DNA from: Eubacterium sp. TM05-53
GTDB taxonomy: Bacteria; Bacillota_I; Bacilli_A; Erysipelotrichales; Erysipelotrichaceae
Reading direction: 5' to 3'
Assembly (NCBI RefSeq): GCF_003436425.1
Contig: NZ_QSPK01000011.1
Span: 1 to 49,050, forward strand
Length of the DNA stretch: 49,050 nucleotides
The translations under genes and the position numbers were made by a program. The notes under the pieces were generated by a model. It worked only from the letters and a program-made list of their open reading frames with translations. It was not told where the DNA came from and ran no database searches. Shown in pieces: positions 17,088 through 25,257 of the stretch; position 1 is the stretch's first letter, and each line of letters opens with the position of its first letter.

Positions 17088-18974
17088 ATGTCGAAAGATA
17101 AGCGAGTATTAGGTAAAGTAGGCATGGCTTTATTATTGGTGTTCTTTTATGCGCCAATACTATTCATGATTATTTTTTCCTTCAATAGTTCAAAATCATT
17201 AACACACTTTACAGGTTTCTCATTACGTTGGTATGAGGCTATGCTTAAAAACCATGGTATGATGGAATCTTTGTATGTCACAATTATTATTGCCTTATTG
17301 GCAACCATTATTTCTACAATCATTGGTACGATTACGGCAATTGGTTTGTCTAAATCAAAGAAAGTATTGCGTACTTTTGTGAGTCAGGTCAATGATTTTC
17401 CAATCATGAACCCTGAAATCGTTACAGCGATTGGATTGATGCTTCTATTTATCACTTTCCAAATTGAAAAGGGGTTTGTGACATTATTACTTGCACATAT
17501 CGCTTTCTGTATTCCATATGTTATTTTGAGTATTATGCCTAAGATCAAATCGTTAGATCCAAACTTGGCAGATGCTGCAATGGATCTAGGCGCTACTCCT
17601 TGGCAGGCTTTGGTGAAAGTTATTGTACCTCAAATTATGCCAGGTATTGTTTCGGGTGCTTTGATTGCGTTCACAATGTCGTTTGATGATTTCGTTATTT
17701 CATATTTCGTAACGGGTCAAGGTGTAAAGAACTTGAGTATTATGGTGTATACAATGTCTAAGCGTATTAATCCAAGTGTAAATGCGATTAGTACATTGGT
17801 TGTCTTGTTGATCACAATTACACTAACAATTGTGAATGTTTTGCCAATTATTCGTAAAAAGACAAGTCCTTCAAAACAGAACAAACCTTGGAAATGGGCT
17901 GTTGCAGGTGTTGTAGTGGTTGGCTTAGTAGCTTCTTTATTTGGCTTGAATAAATCAGCTGGTTCTCAGCCTTATGCAGGACAAACTTTACATGTATATA
18001 ACTGGGGTGAATATACAGGTGAAAATATCATTTCTGGATTTGAAGAGTTGACAGGGGCTAAGGTCGTTATGGATAACTTTGATTCAAACGAACAGATGTA
18101 TATCAAGGTTGCTAATGGGGATGCATATGATGTATTAGTTCCTAGTGATTATATGATTCAAAGAATGATGCAGGAAAAGATGCTTCAAAAATTAGAGCCT
18201 GAAACTCGCAAAGAATGTTTAGGTGAATTGGCGGATGCAATCAAAGGTCTTCCATATGATTCAAAGAATGAATATTCAATTCCTTATTTCTGGGGTACTG
18301 TTGGTATTGTATATGATAAGACAAAGGTATCCGAAGAAGATTTGGCAAAAGATGGATGGGATATTTTCTTAGATCAGAAATTTAAGGGAGATATCTATCT
18401 ATATGATTCTGAAAGAGATTCATTTATGATGGCATTAAAGGCACTAGGATATTCAATGAATACAACAAGTCAGGATGAATTGAATGCTGCATATAACTGG
18501 TTGATTCAGTGTGTTCAGACAATGGATCCAGAAATTGTAACAGATGAAATTATTGATAATATGGCACAGGCTAGAAAGGCTTTAGGACTTATTTATTCTG
18601 GAGATGCGGCTTATGTCATGTCTGAAAATGAAAATATGGGATTCTATATGCCAAAGAGTGGAACAAACTTATGGTCAGATGCGATGGTTATTCCTAAGAA
18701 TGCGAAGAATCCTAAGCTTGCGAATGAGTTTATTCGTTATATTACAAGCTATGATGCAGCTATGGATAATTCTAGTTATGTTGGATATACTTCACCAAAT
18801 AAAGAGGTTATGGAAGAGCTTGGTGGTAAAGGTGGAGAATACGATGGTATCAACGCATATACACCTCGTGCTGGTTATGATAAGGATGAAGTGTTCCAAT
18901 ATGATGAAACAACACGTAAGATCATTGCGGATTTGTGGTCTAGAGTAAAAGTTGCGGCAAGTAACGCACATTAG
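17088..18974 (+). CDS. potCD: PotC-PotD fusion: polyamine permease joined to substrate-binding protein
   Basis: Residues 1-255 are a PotC permease with six helices and the EAA loop AAMDLGATPWQALVKVI (163-179). An added helix (about 269-286) crosses the membrane again. Residues from about 296 to 628 are a PotD-type binding protein (LHVYNWGEYTGENI). The tether replaces the usual lipoprotein signal and keeps the binding domain outside the cell beside the channel. Such fusions are known in several Firmicutes. The start has an AAGGAGG site. Confidence 0.93.
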   Translation: MSKDKRVLGKVGMALLLVFFYAPILFMIIFSFNSSKSLTHFTGFSLRWYEAMLKNHGMMESLYVTIIIALLATIISTIIGTITAIGLSKSKKVLRTFVSQVNDFPIMNPEIVTAIGLMLLFITFQIEKGFVTLLLAHIAFCIPYVILSIMPKIKSLDPNLADAAMDLGATPWQALVKVIVPQIMPGIVSGALIAFTMSFDDFVISYFVTGQGVKNLSIMVYTMSKRINPSVNAISTLVVLLITITLTIVNVLPIIRKKTSPSKQNKPWKWAVAGVVVVGLVASLFGLNKSAGSQPYAGQTLHVYNWGEYTGENIISGFEELTGAKVVMDNFDSNEQMYIKVANGDAYDVLVPSDYMIQRMMQEKMLQKLEPETRKECLGELADAIKGLPYDSKNEYSIPYFWGTVGIVYDKTKVSEEDLAKDGWDIFLDQKFKGDIYLYDSERDSFMMALKALGYSMNTTSQDELNAAYNWLIQCVQTMDPEIVTDEIIDNMAQARKALGLIYSGDAAYVMSENENMGFYMPKSGTNLWSDAMVIPKNAKNPKLANEFIRYITSYDAAMDNSSYVGYTSPNKEVMEELGGKGGEYDGINAYTPRAGYDKDEVFQYDETTRKIIADLWSRVKVAASNAH

Positions 18975-19043
18975 TCGAAGAAATTTTGGTAATCCGTAAT
19001 TCGATACCAGAGTCGACTAAAAGTTGTAGGGTTGAAAACCCAT
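18971..19043 (+). other. Structured element overlapping the potCD stop codon
   Basis: TTAGTCGA (18971-18978, includes the stop) pairs perfectly with TCGACTAA (19013-19020). Inside, TGGTA can pair with TACCA, and a GGGTT-GAAA-ACCC hairpin follows. There is no T run, so it is not a simple terminator. Possible roles are an mRNA 3' stability structure, a protein site or a regulatory RNA. Confidence 0.45.
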
Positions 19044-19066
19044 GAGTGTTAAAGGATTAACTAGGG

Positions 19067-19098
19067 AGCAGAGATATTTGAAATCTCTGTTCTTTTTT
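19067..19098 (+). terminator. Intrinsic terminator of the pot operon
   Basis: CAGAGAT (19069-19075), a 7-nt loop and ATCTCTG (19083-19089) are followed by TTCTTTTTT. The remaining 160 bases up to the next gene show nothing recognisable. A frame at 19042-19254 there looks non-coding. Confidence 0.8.
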
Positions 19099-19261
19099 AT
19101 AATGGGTGATTTGAGTCTGGATAATTCAAATATTATGTCAATGTATCCGCGTAATTCTTCGATTTGGAATTCCATTTCATTGTTTTGTAGCTATCTGAAG
19201 TATTCAATCTGTTTAGAATCTTTACTTTTTTTTATTTACGTCCAATCCTTCTAAAAGTACT

Positions 19262-20284
19262 GTGATAAAAAAGATAGAGACTAAAATGATACAAGAAATA
19301 GAAAATATACTTCTAAACGCTAGAAATCATGTTTCGGTTGAAGTAAATCATACTTTGTTAAAAACGTACATGGAAATTGGAAGAATTATTGTGGAAGATG
19401 CTGTTTCACATAATAGTGATAATGATTATGAATCCAAAACAATATCTTATCTTTCGAAAGAGCTAACTAAAAAATTTGGTAGAGGATTTTCTCGTGCAAA
19501 TATTTGGAATATGATTACTTTCTATAAAGAGTACGGAAGCGTTCAGACACTGTCTGAACGACTTAGTTGGTCTCATTATTGTGAATTGCTATCTATTTCC
19601 GATAAAGATAAGCGAAACTTTTATGAAATAGAGTGTATTAACGCAAAATGGAGTGTTCGAGAACTTAGAAGACAAATATCATCATCTCTTTTTGAAAGAT
19701 TGCTATTATCTAATGGAGATGTAAATAAACAGAAAGTACTAGATTTGGCATTAAAAGGGAATGAGATTGCTAATCCACAGGATATTGTGAAAGATCCATA
19801 TGTTTTTGAATTTTTAGGGTTACCTGAAGACAAACCGATGATGGAATCAGACCTTGAAGAAGCTCTTGTAAGACAAATTGAAAAATTTCTTTTGGAACTT
19901 GGAAAGGGTTTTATGTTTGTCGGAACGCAACAAAGATTAACCTTTGGCAATGTTCATTATAACGTTGATATGGTTTTCTACAATAATATTTTAAAATCTT
20001 ATGTATTAATTGAACTTAAGACTATTAAACTTATGCCTGAAGCAGTTGGACAACTAAATATGTATTTGAATTACTATGCAGCTGAAGTAAATGATAAAGA
20101 CGATAATCCACCAATTGGACTTATCCTATGTACTGATAAAGGAAATGTGGATATGCAATATGCATTAGGTGGATTAAACAACAATATATTTGCTTCAAAA
20201 TACGTTACTTATATGCCAGATAAAGAGCAATTAATTGCACAAGTTGAAGCTGTTTTAACAGCTAATTCAAAAGAACATAAATGA
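19262..20284 (+). CDS. YhcG/DUF1016 family protein with PDDEXK nuclease fold
   Basis: An N-terminal DUF1016_N domain (about 10-160, with YMEIGRIIVED, FGRGFSRANIWNM and LSWSHYCELL) is followed by a PDDEXK domain with the core NVDMVFYNN and LIELKT near 240-258. YhcG-type proteins often accompany type I restriction or other DNA-processing loci. Here it is alone. The GTG at 19262 has no ribosome site. The ATG at 19286 with a weak purine tract is an equal candidate. The function is likely DNA binding or cleavage (inference). Confidence 0.88.
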   Translation: MIKKIETKMIQEIENILLNARNHVSVEVNHTLLKTYMEIGRIIVEDAVSHNSDNDYESKTISYLSKELTKKFGRGFSRANIWNMITFYKEYGSVQTLSERLSWSHYCELLSISDKDKRNFYEIECINAKWSVRELRRQISSSLFERLLLSNGDVNKQKVLDLALKGNEIANPQDIVKDPYVFEFLGLPEDKPMMESDLEEALVRQIEKFLLELGKGFMFVGTQQRLTFGNVHYNVDMVFYNNILKSYVLIELKTIKLMPEAVGQLNMYLNYYAAEVNDKDDNPPIGLILCTDKGNVDMQYALGGLNNNIFASKYVTYMPDKEQLIAQVEAVLTANSKEHK

Positions 20285-20334
20285 TACTCTTTGTAAGCTC
20301 ATTTTAATAATTTTCTTCGACTTTTTTTCTTTCT

Positions 20335-20340
20335 TATAAT
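20335..20340 (+). promoter_or_regulatory. -10 element of the eutH-like gene
   Basis: A perfect TATAAT lies 11 nt before the ATG at 20352, giving a predicted leader of only about 5 nt. No clear -35 is seen. A three-codon frame ATG-AAG-TCA-TGA (20344-20355) overlaps the true start. Confidence 0.4.
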
Positions 20341-20351
20341 AGAATGAAGTC

Positions 20352-21377
20352 ATGAATCCGATTATTTTTATTTTATTATGTTTTGCCGCTTTAGGCTTAT
20401 TTGACAAGATGTTTAAGAATCGACTTGGGTTAGCTGCTTCTTTTGATCGAGGCATTATTACGATGGGCGATTTTATGATGAGTGTCGGGGGTTTTTATTG
20501 TATTGCGATCGCCTTTTTAAATGGTCATGCTGGTTTATTTGAAAATAAAGAAATGATTATATCGAGCTTGTTGGCGCCAGATCTTGGAGGCTATTCCATT
20601 ATAGAGTCTATGACACATGCAGATAATATCTTGATTTTCTGTGGCGTATTATTGACGTCTACATTAGGGTGCTTGATTAGTTTTCAATTGCCTATCTTTT
20701 TAAATGAGTTGGATAAAGATGATTTGAGCCATTACCTAAAAGGGGTTGTGTATGGTATTGTTGGGTTATTACCTGTTTTGATTGTGACTGGTTTCTTTTT
20801 GAAAATAGATCATTTTATCATTTCATTTTTACCTGTTATTTTTATTTGTGCAATTTTGATTGGTTTATTCTTTATATCATTTAAAACATTAATTGTGGTA
20901 TTAACGATATTTTCTAAGTTAGTACAAATCCTTGGATACATCTTCTTTTTCCTAGTTTGTTTGACTTTCTTCTTCAATATGAATTTCACAAATGCGACAT
21001 TGATCAATGAAGCACTACGTATTGTATTTCAAATGAGTATCATTGTGTGTGGTTCTTTAGTGTTTTGTGAAATTGTATTAAGAAAGTTTTCAAGCCAAAT
21101 TGAAAGAGTTGGACAAATACTAAATATTGATAAATACTCAGTGATGGGAATTATCTTATCTTTTGGAACAAGTATTGCGATGTTGCCATTATTGAGTAAA
21201 ATGAATAAAAAGGGTAAGATTTTAAATGCTGCCTTTTCATTGAGTGGAGCCTTTGTGTTTGGTGGACAACTCGGTTTTATTGCCTCAGTCAATCCTGCAA
21301 GTGTAACTTGGTTTGTGGTTGTGAAGCTAGTAGCCGGAGTATTAGGCTTATTAATAGCGAATTTAATGGAGGAATGA
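20352..21377 (+). CDS. eutH: EutH-like ethanolamine permease family protein
   Basis: A polytopic membrane protein of 341 residues with about ten hydrophobic segments. EutH family marks are the start LGLFDKMFKNRLGLAASFDR, SLLAPDLGGYSIIE near 75 and the C-terminal AFSLSGAFVFGGQLGFI near 295. EutH facilitates ethanolamine entry. No ethanolamine lyase or microcompartment genes are here. The next gene, an alpha-hydroxy-acid oxidase, starts 2 nt after its stop, so in this strain the permease may serve that pathway or another amine or hydroxy compound (inference). Confidence 0.8.
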   Translation: MNPIIFILLCFAALGLFDKMFKNRLGLAASFDRGIITMGDFMMSVGGFYCIAIAFLNGHAGLFENKEMIISSLLAPDLGGYSIIESMTHADNILIFCGVLLTSTLGCLISFQLPIFLNELDKDDLSHYLKGVVYGIVGLLPVLIVTGFFLKIDHFIISFLPVIFICAILIGLFFISFKTLIVVLTIFSKLVQILGYIFFFLVCLTFFFNMNFTNATLINEALRIVFQMSIIVCGSLVFCEIVLRKFSSQIERVGQILNIDKYSVMGIILSFGTSIAMLPLLSKMNKKGKILNAAFSLSGAFVFGGQLGFIASVNPASVTWFVVVKLVAGVLGLLIANLMEE

Positions 21378-21379
21378 TT

Positions 21380-22396
21380 ATGGATTATAAGGAATTGATG
21401 GAAAAAAGTCGTGATGTGATGGGAACAAAACTATGTAAGTCTTGTTTAGTGTGTGATGGAAAGGCATGTCGAAATACGATTCCAGGCCCTGGTGCTAAAG
21501 GTATTGGGGATGTTGCGATGCGTAACTATGATGCTTGGAAAAACATTCGTGTGAATATGGATACAATTACAGACAATACACCTGTAAGTACAGAGCTTGA
21601 ATTGTTTGGCAAGACATTTAAATATCCTATTTTTGCAGGTCCTGTAGGAGCTGTTGCCATGCACTATTCAGATGCATATGATGACAATAGCTATAATGAT
21701 ATCTTAGTTAGAGGTTGTATGGATGCAGGGATTTGTGCATTTACTGGAGATGGAAAAGATCCTAGTATTATGGAAAATGCGACGCGCATTATTAAAGAAA
21801 ATCATGGGCATGGTATTCCTACAGTGAAGCCATGGAGTTTAGAAACGTATTTGGAAAAGCTAAATCTAGCCTTAGATAGTAACGCTTTTGCGGTAGCTAT
21901 GGATGTAGATGCAGCTGGACTTCCTTTCTTAAAGGGGTGTCAGCCTCCTGCAGGAAGAATGAATACGGAACAATTAAAGGCGATTATTTCGAAAACTCCA
22001 GTACCATTTATTGTGAAGGGTGTTATGAGTGTGAAGGGTGCTTTAAAGGCAAAAGAAGCAGGTGCTAGTGCAATTGTGGTTTCTAATCATGGTGGTCGAG
22101 TACAAGATCAATGCCCTGCAACAGCTGAAGTGCTTGAAGAGATTGTTAAGGCTGTTGATGGCAGTATGAAAATCTTTGTCGATGGAGGACTTCGTAATGG
22201 TGTCGACATCTTTAAGGCTTTGGCATTAGGTGCTGATGCCGTCATTGTAGCTCGTCCATTTGTGAATGCGATTTATGGAGCAAAAGAAGAAGGTATTCAA
22301 GTCTTAGTGGATAAGCTTGGTAGTGAACTTCAAGATACTATGGAGATGTGTGGGGCTAAAAGCTTAAAAGACATCACTCGTGATATGGTAAGATAG
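21380..22396 (+). CDS. FMN-dependent alpha-hydroxy-acid oxidase/dehydrogenase
   Basis: A TIM-barrel flavoenzyme of 338 residues in the lactate oxidase / LldD superfamily. The catalytic His-Gly-Gly-Arg block SNHGGRVQDQ is near 226, preceded by VKGVMS and followed by the FMN phosphate site VDGGLRNG and ALGADAVIVARP. The N-terminus has four closely spaced Cys (CKSCLVCDGKAC), typical of the anaerobe branch of this family and possibly metal-binding. The ATG at 21380 is chosen because GGAGGA lies just upstream, within the end of eutH. The longer frame from 21308 would overlap eutH. Substrate is unknown. Confidence 0.88.
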   Translation: MDYKELMEKSRDVMGTKLCKSCLVCDGKACRNTIPGPGAKGIGDVAMRNYDAWKNIRVNMDTITDNTPVSTELELFGKTFKYPIFAGPVGAVAMHYSDAYDDNSYNDILVRGCMDAGICAFTGDGKDPSIMENATRIIKENHGHGIPTVKPWSLETYLEKLNLALDSNAFAVAMDVDAAGLPFLKGCQPPAGRMNTEQLKAIISKTPVPFIVKGVMSVKGALKAKEAGASAIVVSNHGGRVQDQCPATAEVLEEIVKAVDGSMKIFVDGGLRNGVDIFKALALGADAVIVARPFVNAIYGAKEEGIQVLVDKLGSELQDTMEMCGAKSLKDITRDMVR

Positions 22397-22419
22397 GCAG
22401 CTTAATTGCTGTCTTTTTT
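22396..22419 (+). terminator. Terminator of the eutH-oxidase operon
   Basis: GGCAGC and GCTGTC (one G-T pair) with a six-base loop are followed by six T. The stem begins at the last base of the stop codon. Confidence 0.8.
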
Positions 22420-22427
22420 GATATAGA

Positions 22428-22500
22428 GAAAAAATGTGTAAAATAGATACTAAAAACATCGGAAAAATGTGCAAAAATAACTATTTACTTGATAAGTAAA
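22428..22500 (+). repeat. Two copies of the GAAAAATRTG motif, 33 bp apart, plus a palindrome
   Basis: GAAAAAATGTGTAAAA (from 22428) and GAAAAATGTGCAAAA (from 22462) align with their ATGTG cores 33 bp apart. They resemble the four-copy array at 5925-6032. TTTACTT-GAT-AAGTAAA (22484-22500) follows. No ATPase gene is next to this copy, so it may be a remnant or a second binding site for the same protein. Confidence 0.55.
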
Positions 22501-22509
22501 GGGGTTTTA

Positions 22510-22542
22510 AAAAGGTATCAGTTTTAATTTCTGATACCTTTT
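22510..22542. terminator. Bidirectional terminator
   Basis: AAAAGGTATCAG (22510-22521) pairs with CTGATACCTTTT (22531-22542) around a T/A-rich loop that holds the stop codon of the minus-strand membrane protein gene. It can terminate in both directions. Confidence 0.8.
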
Positions 22543-22877
22543 CTTAATGCGATAATTGCGAGTACTGCATTGATCAAGCACCATGCTGACCAAAGATATA
22601 GGTCTGAATAGTTTCCTGCAAGTATAAAGCCTGTTAATGTAGCTAAACCAAACAGAATTAGAAGTGCAATGTTGGTTCCTTTTGAATTGTTCTTTCTAGA
22701 TACAATCGATACAATTCCTCCACAAAGCATGCATATACTAACGACAAGTCCTGCGCTTCCACTTGATTGTTCGTTGGCTTCTAGTGCATTGGCAAGGCCT
22801 GCCATCATGCTTTGGAATACGACAAATACACTTAATACAATGGAAATGATTCCACTGACTAATTTCCAAGTTCTCAT
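22524..22877 (-). CDS. Small four-helix membrane protein, unknown function
   Basis: The 117-residue product has four hydrophobic segments (about 5-28, 42-60, 67-85 and 90-110) with short polar loops and one serine-glycine-rich loop near 35-43. I do not recognise a family with a known role. A GGGGA ribosome tract lies 9 nt before ATG 22877, so this start is preferred over the longer frame to 22949. A near-palindrome lies just upstream and may be its operator. Confidence 0.7.
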   Translation of the reverse strand: MRTWKLVSGIISIVLSVFVVFQSMMAGLANALEANEQSSGSAGLVVSICMLCGGIVSIVSRKNNSKGTNIALLILFGLATLTGFILAGNYSDLYLWSAWCLINAVLAIIALRKGIRN

Positions 22878-22893
22878 AATAAAAATCCCCTTT

Positions 22894-22915
22894 CTTAAGT
22901 ATATATATACCTTAG
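22894..22915. promoter_or_regulatory. AT-rich near-palindrome upstream of the small membrane protein gene
   Basis: CTTAAGTATAT and ATATACCTTAG are symmetrical in 9 of 11 positions. The central TATATA may be the -10 region. It fits an operator for a dimeric repressor (GntR/YtrA or PadR type as a guess). Confidence 0.4.
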
Positions 22916-22948
22916 AATTGGGGATAATTGGTATGCTCGTGGCATACA

Positions 22949-23041
22949 TTAATGGTGTGTAATGTTTAAAATGTGATTTAAAAGTCGTGGGACTAAGAAA
23001 GAAATGTAGATTACGGATCCTACTGATAAAATTCCTAACAT
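22949..23041 (-). CDS. 30-aa single-pass membrane peptide, KdpF-like by size and context
   Basis: A short frame starting MLGILSVGSVIYISF has one hydrophobic helix over residues 2-20 and a positively charged, histidine-ending tail. AGAGG lies 9 nt upstream of the ATG. It follows ktrA on the same strand after an 87-nt gap holding a possible TACAAT -10 and a sequence shared with the ktrB promoter region. KdpF, the small subunit of the Kdp pump, has similar length and topology. Homology is not proven. Confidence 0.5.
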   Translation of the reverse strand: MLGILSVGSVIYISFLVPRLLNHILNITHH

Positions 23042-23128
23042 AAATAATCGCCTCTTTCTTACACCTTTATTGTAGAATTTTCAATGTTCAAACGGTGTTA
23101 AAGAATGAGGCGTCATGTTAAGATTTCA

Positions 23129-23776
23129 TTAAAAACGAAGGAATTTTTGTACGTCTGAATTTTGTGCAAGAATCAGAATGTTTTCGGATTCTTCAAAAGT
23201 ATGTTCAGCACTAGGTAGTGGGTCTAGAATTCCATTGATTTTTGTAGCTAGAATGTTGATATGGTATTTTCTACGAATATCAAGTTCTAACATGGTTTTA
23301 CCAATCCAAGCGGTAGGTACGGCAATTTCATAAATGGAATATTCTGGAGTAAGTTGTACGTAGTCAAAGATGTTTTCGCTTGAAAAACGTACGGCGGCCC
23401 AGTTACCAATTTGTTTTTCAGGATATACAACTTCATCGGCTCCATTGCGTAATAAGAATTTAGCGTGTACATCGCGCACGGCTCTTGCGACAACAAGTTT
23501 TGATCCGTAATCTTTTAATAGGGCTGTTGTTTCGAGTGAACTTTGAAAGTCATCTCCAATGGCTACAACGCAAAGATCAAAGTTCGACACGCCTAGTGAA
23601 TCAATAAAGCTTTCGTCGGTTGAATCTCCAATTTGTGCATTTGTGACATAAGAAAGGACTTTGTTGATTTTTTCTTCATTTTTATCAATGGCCAAAACGT
23701 CATGTCCTAAATCATATAGTTTTTGTGCCATGTGACGTCCAAAACGTCCCATACCAATAATTAATACAGATTTCAT
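23129..23776 (-). CDS. ktrA: Potassium uptake regulatory subunit KtrA (RCK protein)
   Basis: The cytoplasmic gating ring protein of the Ktr potassium transporter, 215 residues. An RCK_N Rossmann domain has the nucleotide loop IGMGRFGRHMA (7-17) and the acidic ribose contact AIDKN. An RCK_C domain follows from about 135 to the end. In Firmicutes RCK_C of KtrA binds cyclic di-AMP, which closes the channel. It begins 12 nt after ktrB with an AGGAGG site, so both form one operon. Confidence 0.93.
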   Translation of the reverse strand: MKSVLIIGMGRFGRHMAQKLYDLGHDVLAIDKNEEKINKVLSYVTNAQIGDSTDESFIDSLGVSNFDLCVVAIGDDFQSSLETTALLKDYGSKLVVARAVRDVHAKFLLRNGADEVVYPEKQIGNWAAVRFSSENIFDYVQLTPEYSIYEIAVPTAWIGKTMLELDIRRKYHINILATKINGILDPLPSAEHTFEESENILILAQNSDVQKFLRF

Positions 23777-23788
23777 AATTTCCTCCTG

Positions 23789-25126
23789 TTATCCAATTGT
23801 GATATTTTCTTGTGGTAAATTTGCGTTTGCGACAACTTGATGTTTAGAAATAGCTAAAAGTAAAGTTAATCCTCCAACTCTTCCAAAGAACATCAAGAAA
23901 ATTAAAATACAGTGGGATGCACTTGATAGTGTAGGTGTGATTCCTAAAGTAAGTCCAACAGTACCAATGGCAGAGGCCGCTTCAAATAGGGCTTCTAGAA
24001 TTGGTAATTGATCGAAGGCTGAAATAAGGAATGCTCCTGTAAAGAATAATACCATAAATAACATAAATAGGGCTGTGGCATTATTTAATGTGTCCATGGA
24101 AATTCTTCTTCCAAAACATTGTGGATTTTGTTTATGATTGAATACAGCACGAATACTTAGAATCAATACGGCTAGTGTTGTTGTTTTAAAACCTCCGGCC
24201 GTACCTTGTGGACTTCCTCCTATCAACATTAATAGTGTCATAAAGAAGATGCTGCTTTGATTCATTTTGTTTAAATCAATTGTATTAAAGCCGGCTGTTC
24301 TTGGGGATACGGCTTGGAAAATGGAAACATTGATTTGATCGACTAGACTCATATTCCAATGGCTAAAGTCATTGATAAAGAAATAGAGTGTACTAATAAT
24401 TAAAAGAGCTGCTGTAGTAAATAATACAACTTTGGATTGTAGCGAATATTTGTGTAAATGATGTTTGTATTGAACAACATCTTTCCAGACAAAGAAGCCT
24501 AAACCACCAAGTATGATGAGGGAAGCAATGACGTTGGATACTAAAATATCGCCGGCATATCCTGTTAGAGATGAGTAGGCTTGGTTTGTTCCCATTAGAT
24601 CAAAGCCTGCGTTACAAAAGGCAGAGATGGAATGGAATATGGAATACCATAGGCCTTTGACAAGTCCAAAGCGAGGTAAGAAGCGTATACCTAATAAGAT
24701 GGCACCTATTGCTTCCACGCATATTGTAGCTTTTAGAATCCATTTTGTGTTTCGGATAATACCACCAAGTTTTGGAGCAGAAATCGATTGTTGCATAAAA
24801 TATCTTTGTTTAAAACCAATTTTCTTGCCTCCTAGAACAAAGAGTAGAATGGCCATTGTGATGACGCCCATACCTCCAATTTGAATGAGTGTTAAAATGA
24901 CAAGTTGTCCAAAGGGGGACCAATATTGTGCAGTGTCATGCATAATCAGTCCGGTTACGCAGGAGGCACTGGTTGAAGTGAATAATGCATCTAAAAAGGG
25001 TGCGCCCCTTCCATCGTTTGTAGAAAATGGAAGCATAAGCAGGCAGGCACCGATAAATATCATAGTCGCAAAACTGAGGATGATCATTTGTCCTGGGGTA
25101 ATGCGTTTCATACGTTTTTTAAACAT
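23789..25126 (-). CDS. ktrB: Potassium uptake membrane subunit KtrB (TrkH family)
   Basis: The translocating subunit, 445 residues with the repeated M1-P-M2 layout of TrkH/KtrB. Filter regions with conserved glycines are visible (SASCVTGL near 52, SAFCNAGFDLMG near 170, SPRTAGFNTIDL near 275, ASAIGTVGLTLG near 387). Length and the absence of extra N-terminal helices favour KtrB over TrkH. It faces kdpD across a regulatory region with OmpR-type boxes. AGGTGG precedes its ATG. Confidence 0.93.
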   Translation of the reverse strand: MFKKRMKRITPGQMIILSFATMIFIGACLLMLPFSTNDGRGAPFLDALFTSTSASCVTGLIMHDTAQYWSPFGQLVILTLIQIGGMGVITMAILLFVLGGKKIGFKQRYFMQQSISAPKLGGIIRNTKWILKATICVEAIGAILLGIRFLPRFGLVKGLWYSIFHSISAFCNAGFDLMGTNQAYSSLTGYAGDILVSNVIASLIILGGLGFFVWKDVVQYKHHLHKYSLQSKVVLFTTAALLIISTLYFFINDFSHWNMSLVDQINVSIFQAVSPRTAGFNTIDLNKMNQSSIFFMTLLMLIGGSPQGTAGGFKTTTLAVLILSIRAVFNHKQNPQCFGRRISMDTLNNATALFMLFMVLFFTGAFLISAFDQLPILEALFEAASAIGTVGLTLGITPTLSSASHCILIFLMFFGRVGGLTLLLAISKHQVVANANLPQENITIG

Positions 25127-25172
25127 AAAACCACCTATTCTAATACCTTAAAACATTCTACACTAGTCTGTA

Positions 25173-25184
25173 TTAAGATTTCAT
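25173..25184. promoter_or_regulatory. 12-mer shared with the 3' end of ktrA
   Basis: TTAAGATTTCAT occurs here in the ktrB promoter region and again at 23118-23129 at the ktrA stop, ahead of the 30-aa peptide gene. It may be a regulator site common to both promoters. Confidence 0.4.
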
Positions 25185-25190
25185 AAAGTA

Positions 25191-25218
25191 TTTTAACACT
25201 ATGTTAAGACAATGTTAA
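25191..25218. promoter_or_regulatory. Three direct-repeat boxes at 11-bp steps (KdpE/OmpR-type site)
   Basis: On the minus strand TTAACA occurs at 25213-25218 and 25202-25207, with TTAAAA at 25191-25196, spaced exactly 11 bp. OmpR/PhoB-family regulators bind such head-to-tail arrays. The array lies between ktrB and kdpDE, so KdpE is the natural candidate (inference). Confidence 0.6.
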
Positions 25219-25242
25219 GATGAATAATTCTTTGTGGGCTTG

Positions 25243-25251
25243 TGTTATACT
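25243..25251 (+). promoter_or_regulatory. Extended -10 promoter of kdpD
   Basis: TG-T-TATACT at 25243-25251 ends 6 nt before ATG 25258. Transcription would start at or next to the ATG, so the message is probably leaderless. No ribosome site is present. Confidence 0.55.
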
Positions 25252-25257
25252 AACTTT

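Noticed and set aside
18971..19043. Known riboswitch class
   Set aside because: The stems do not match any class I recognise, and the element lies after the operon rather than before a gene.
19042..19254. Possible 70-aa protein after the pot operon
   Set aside because: The frame crosses the pot terminator, has no ribosome site and an unconvincing composition.
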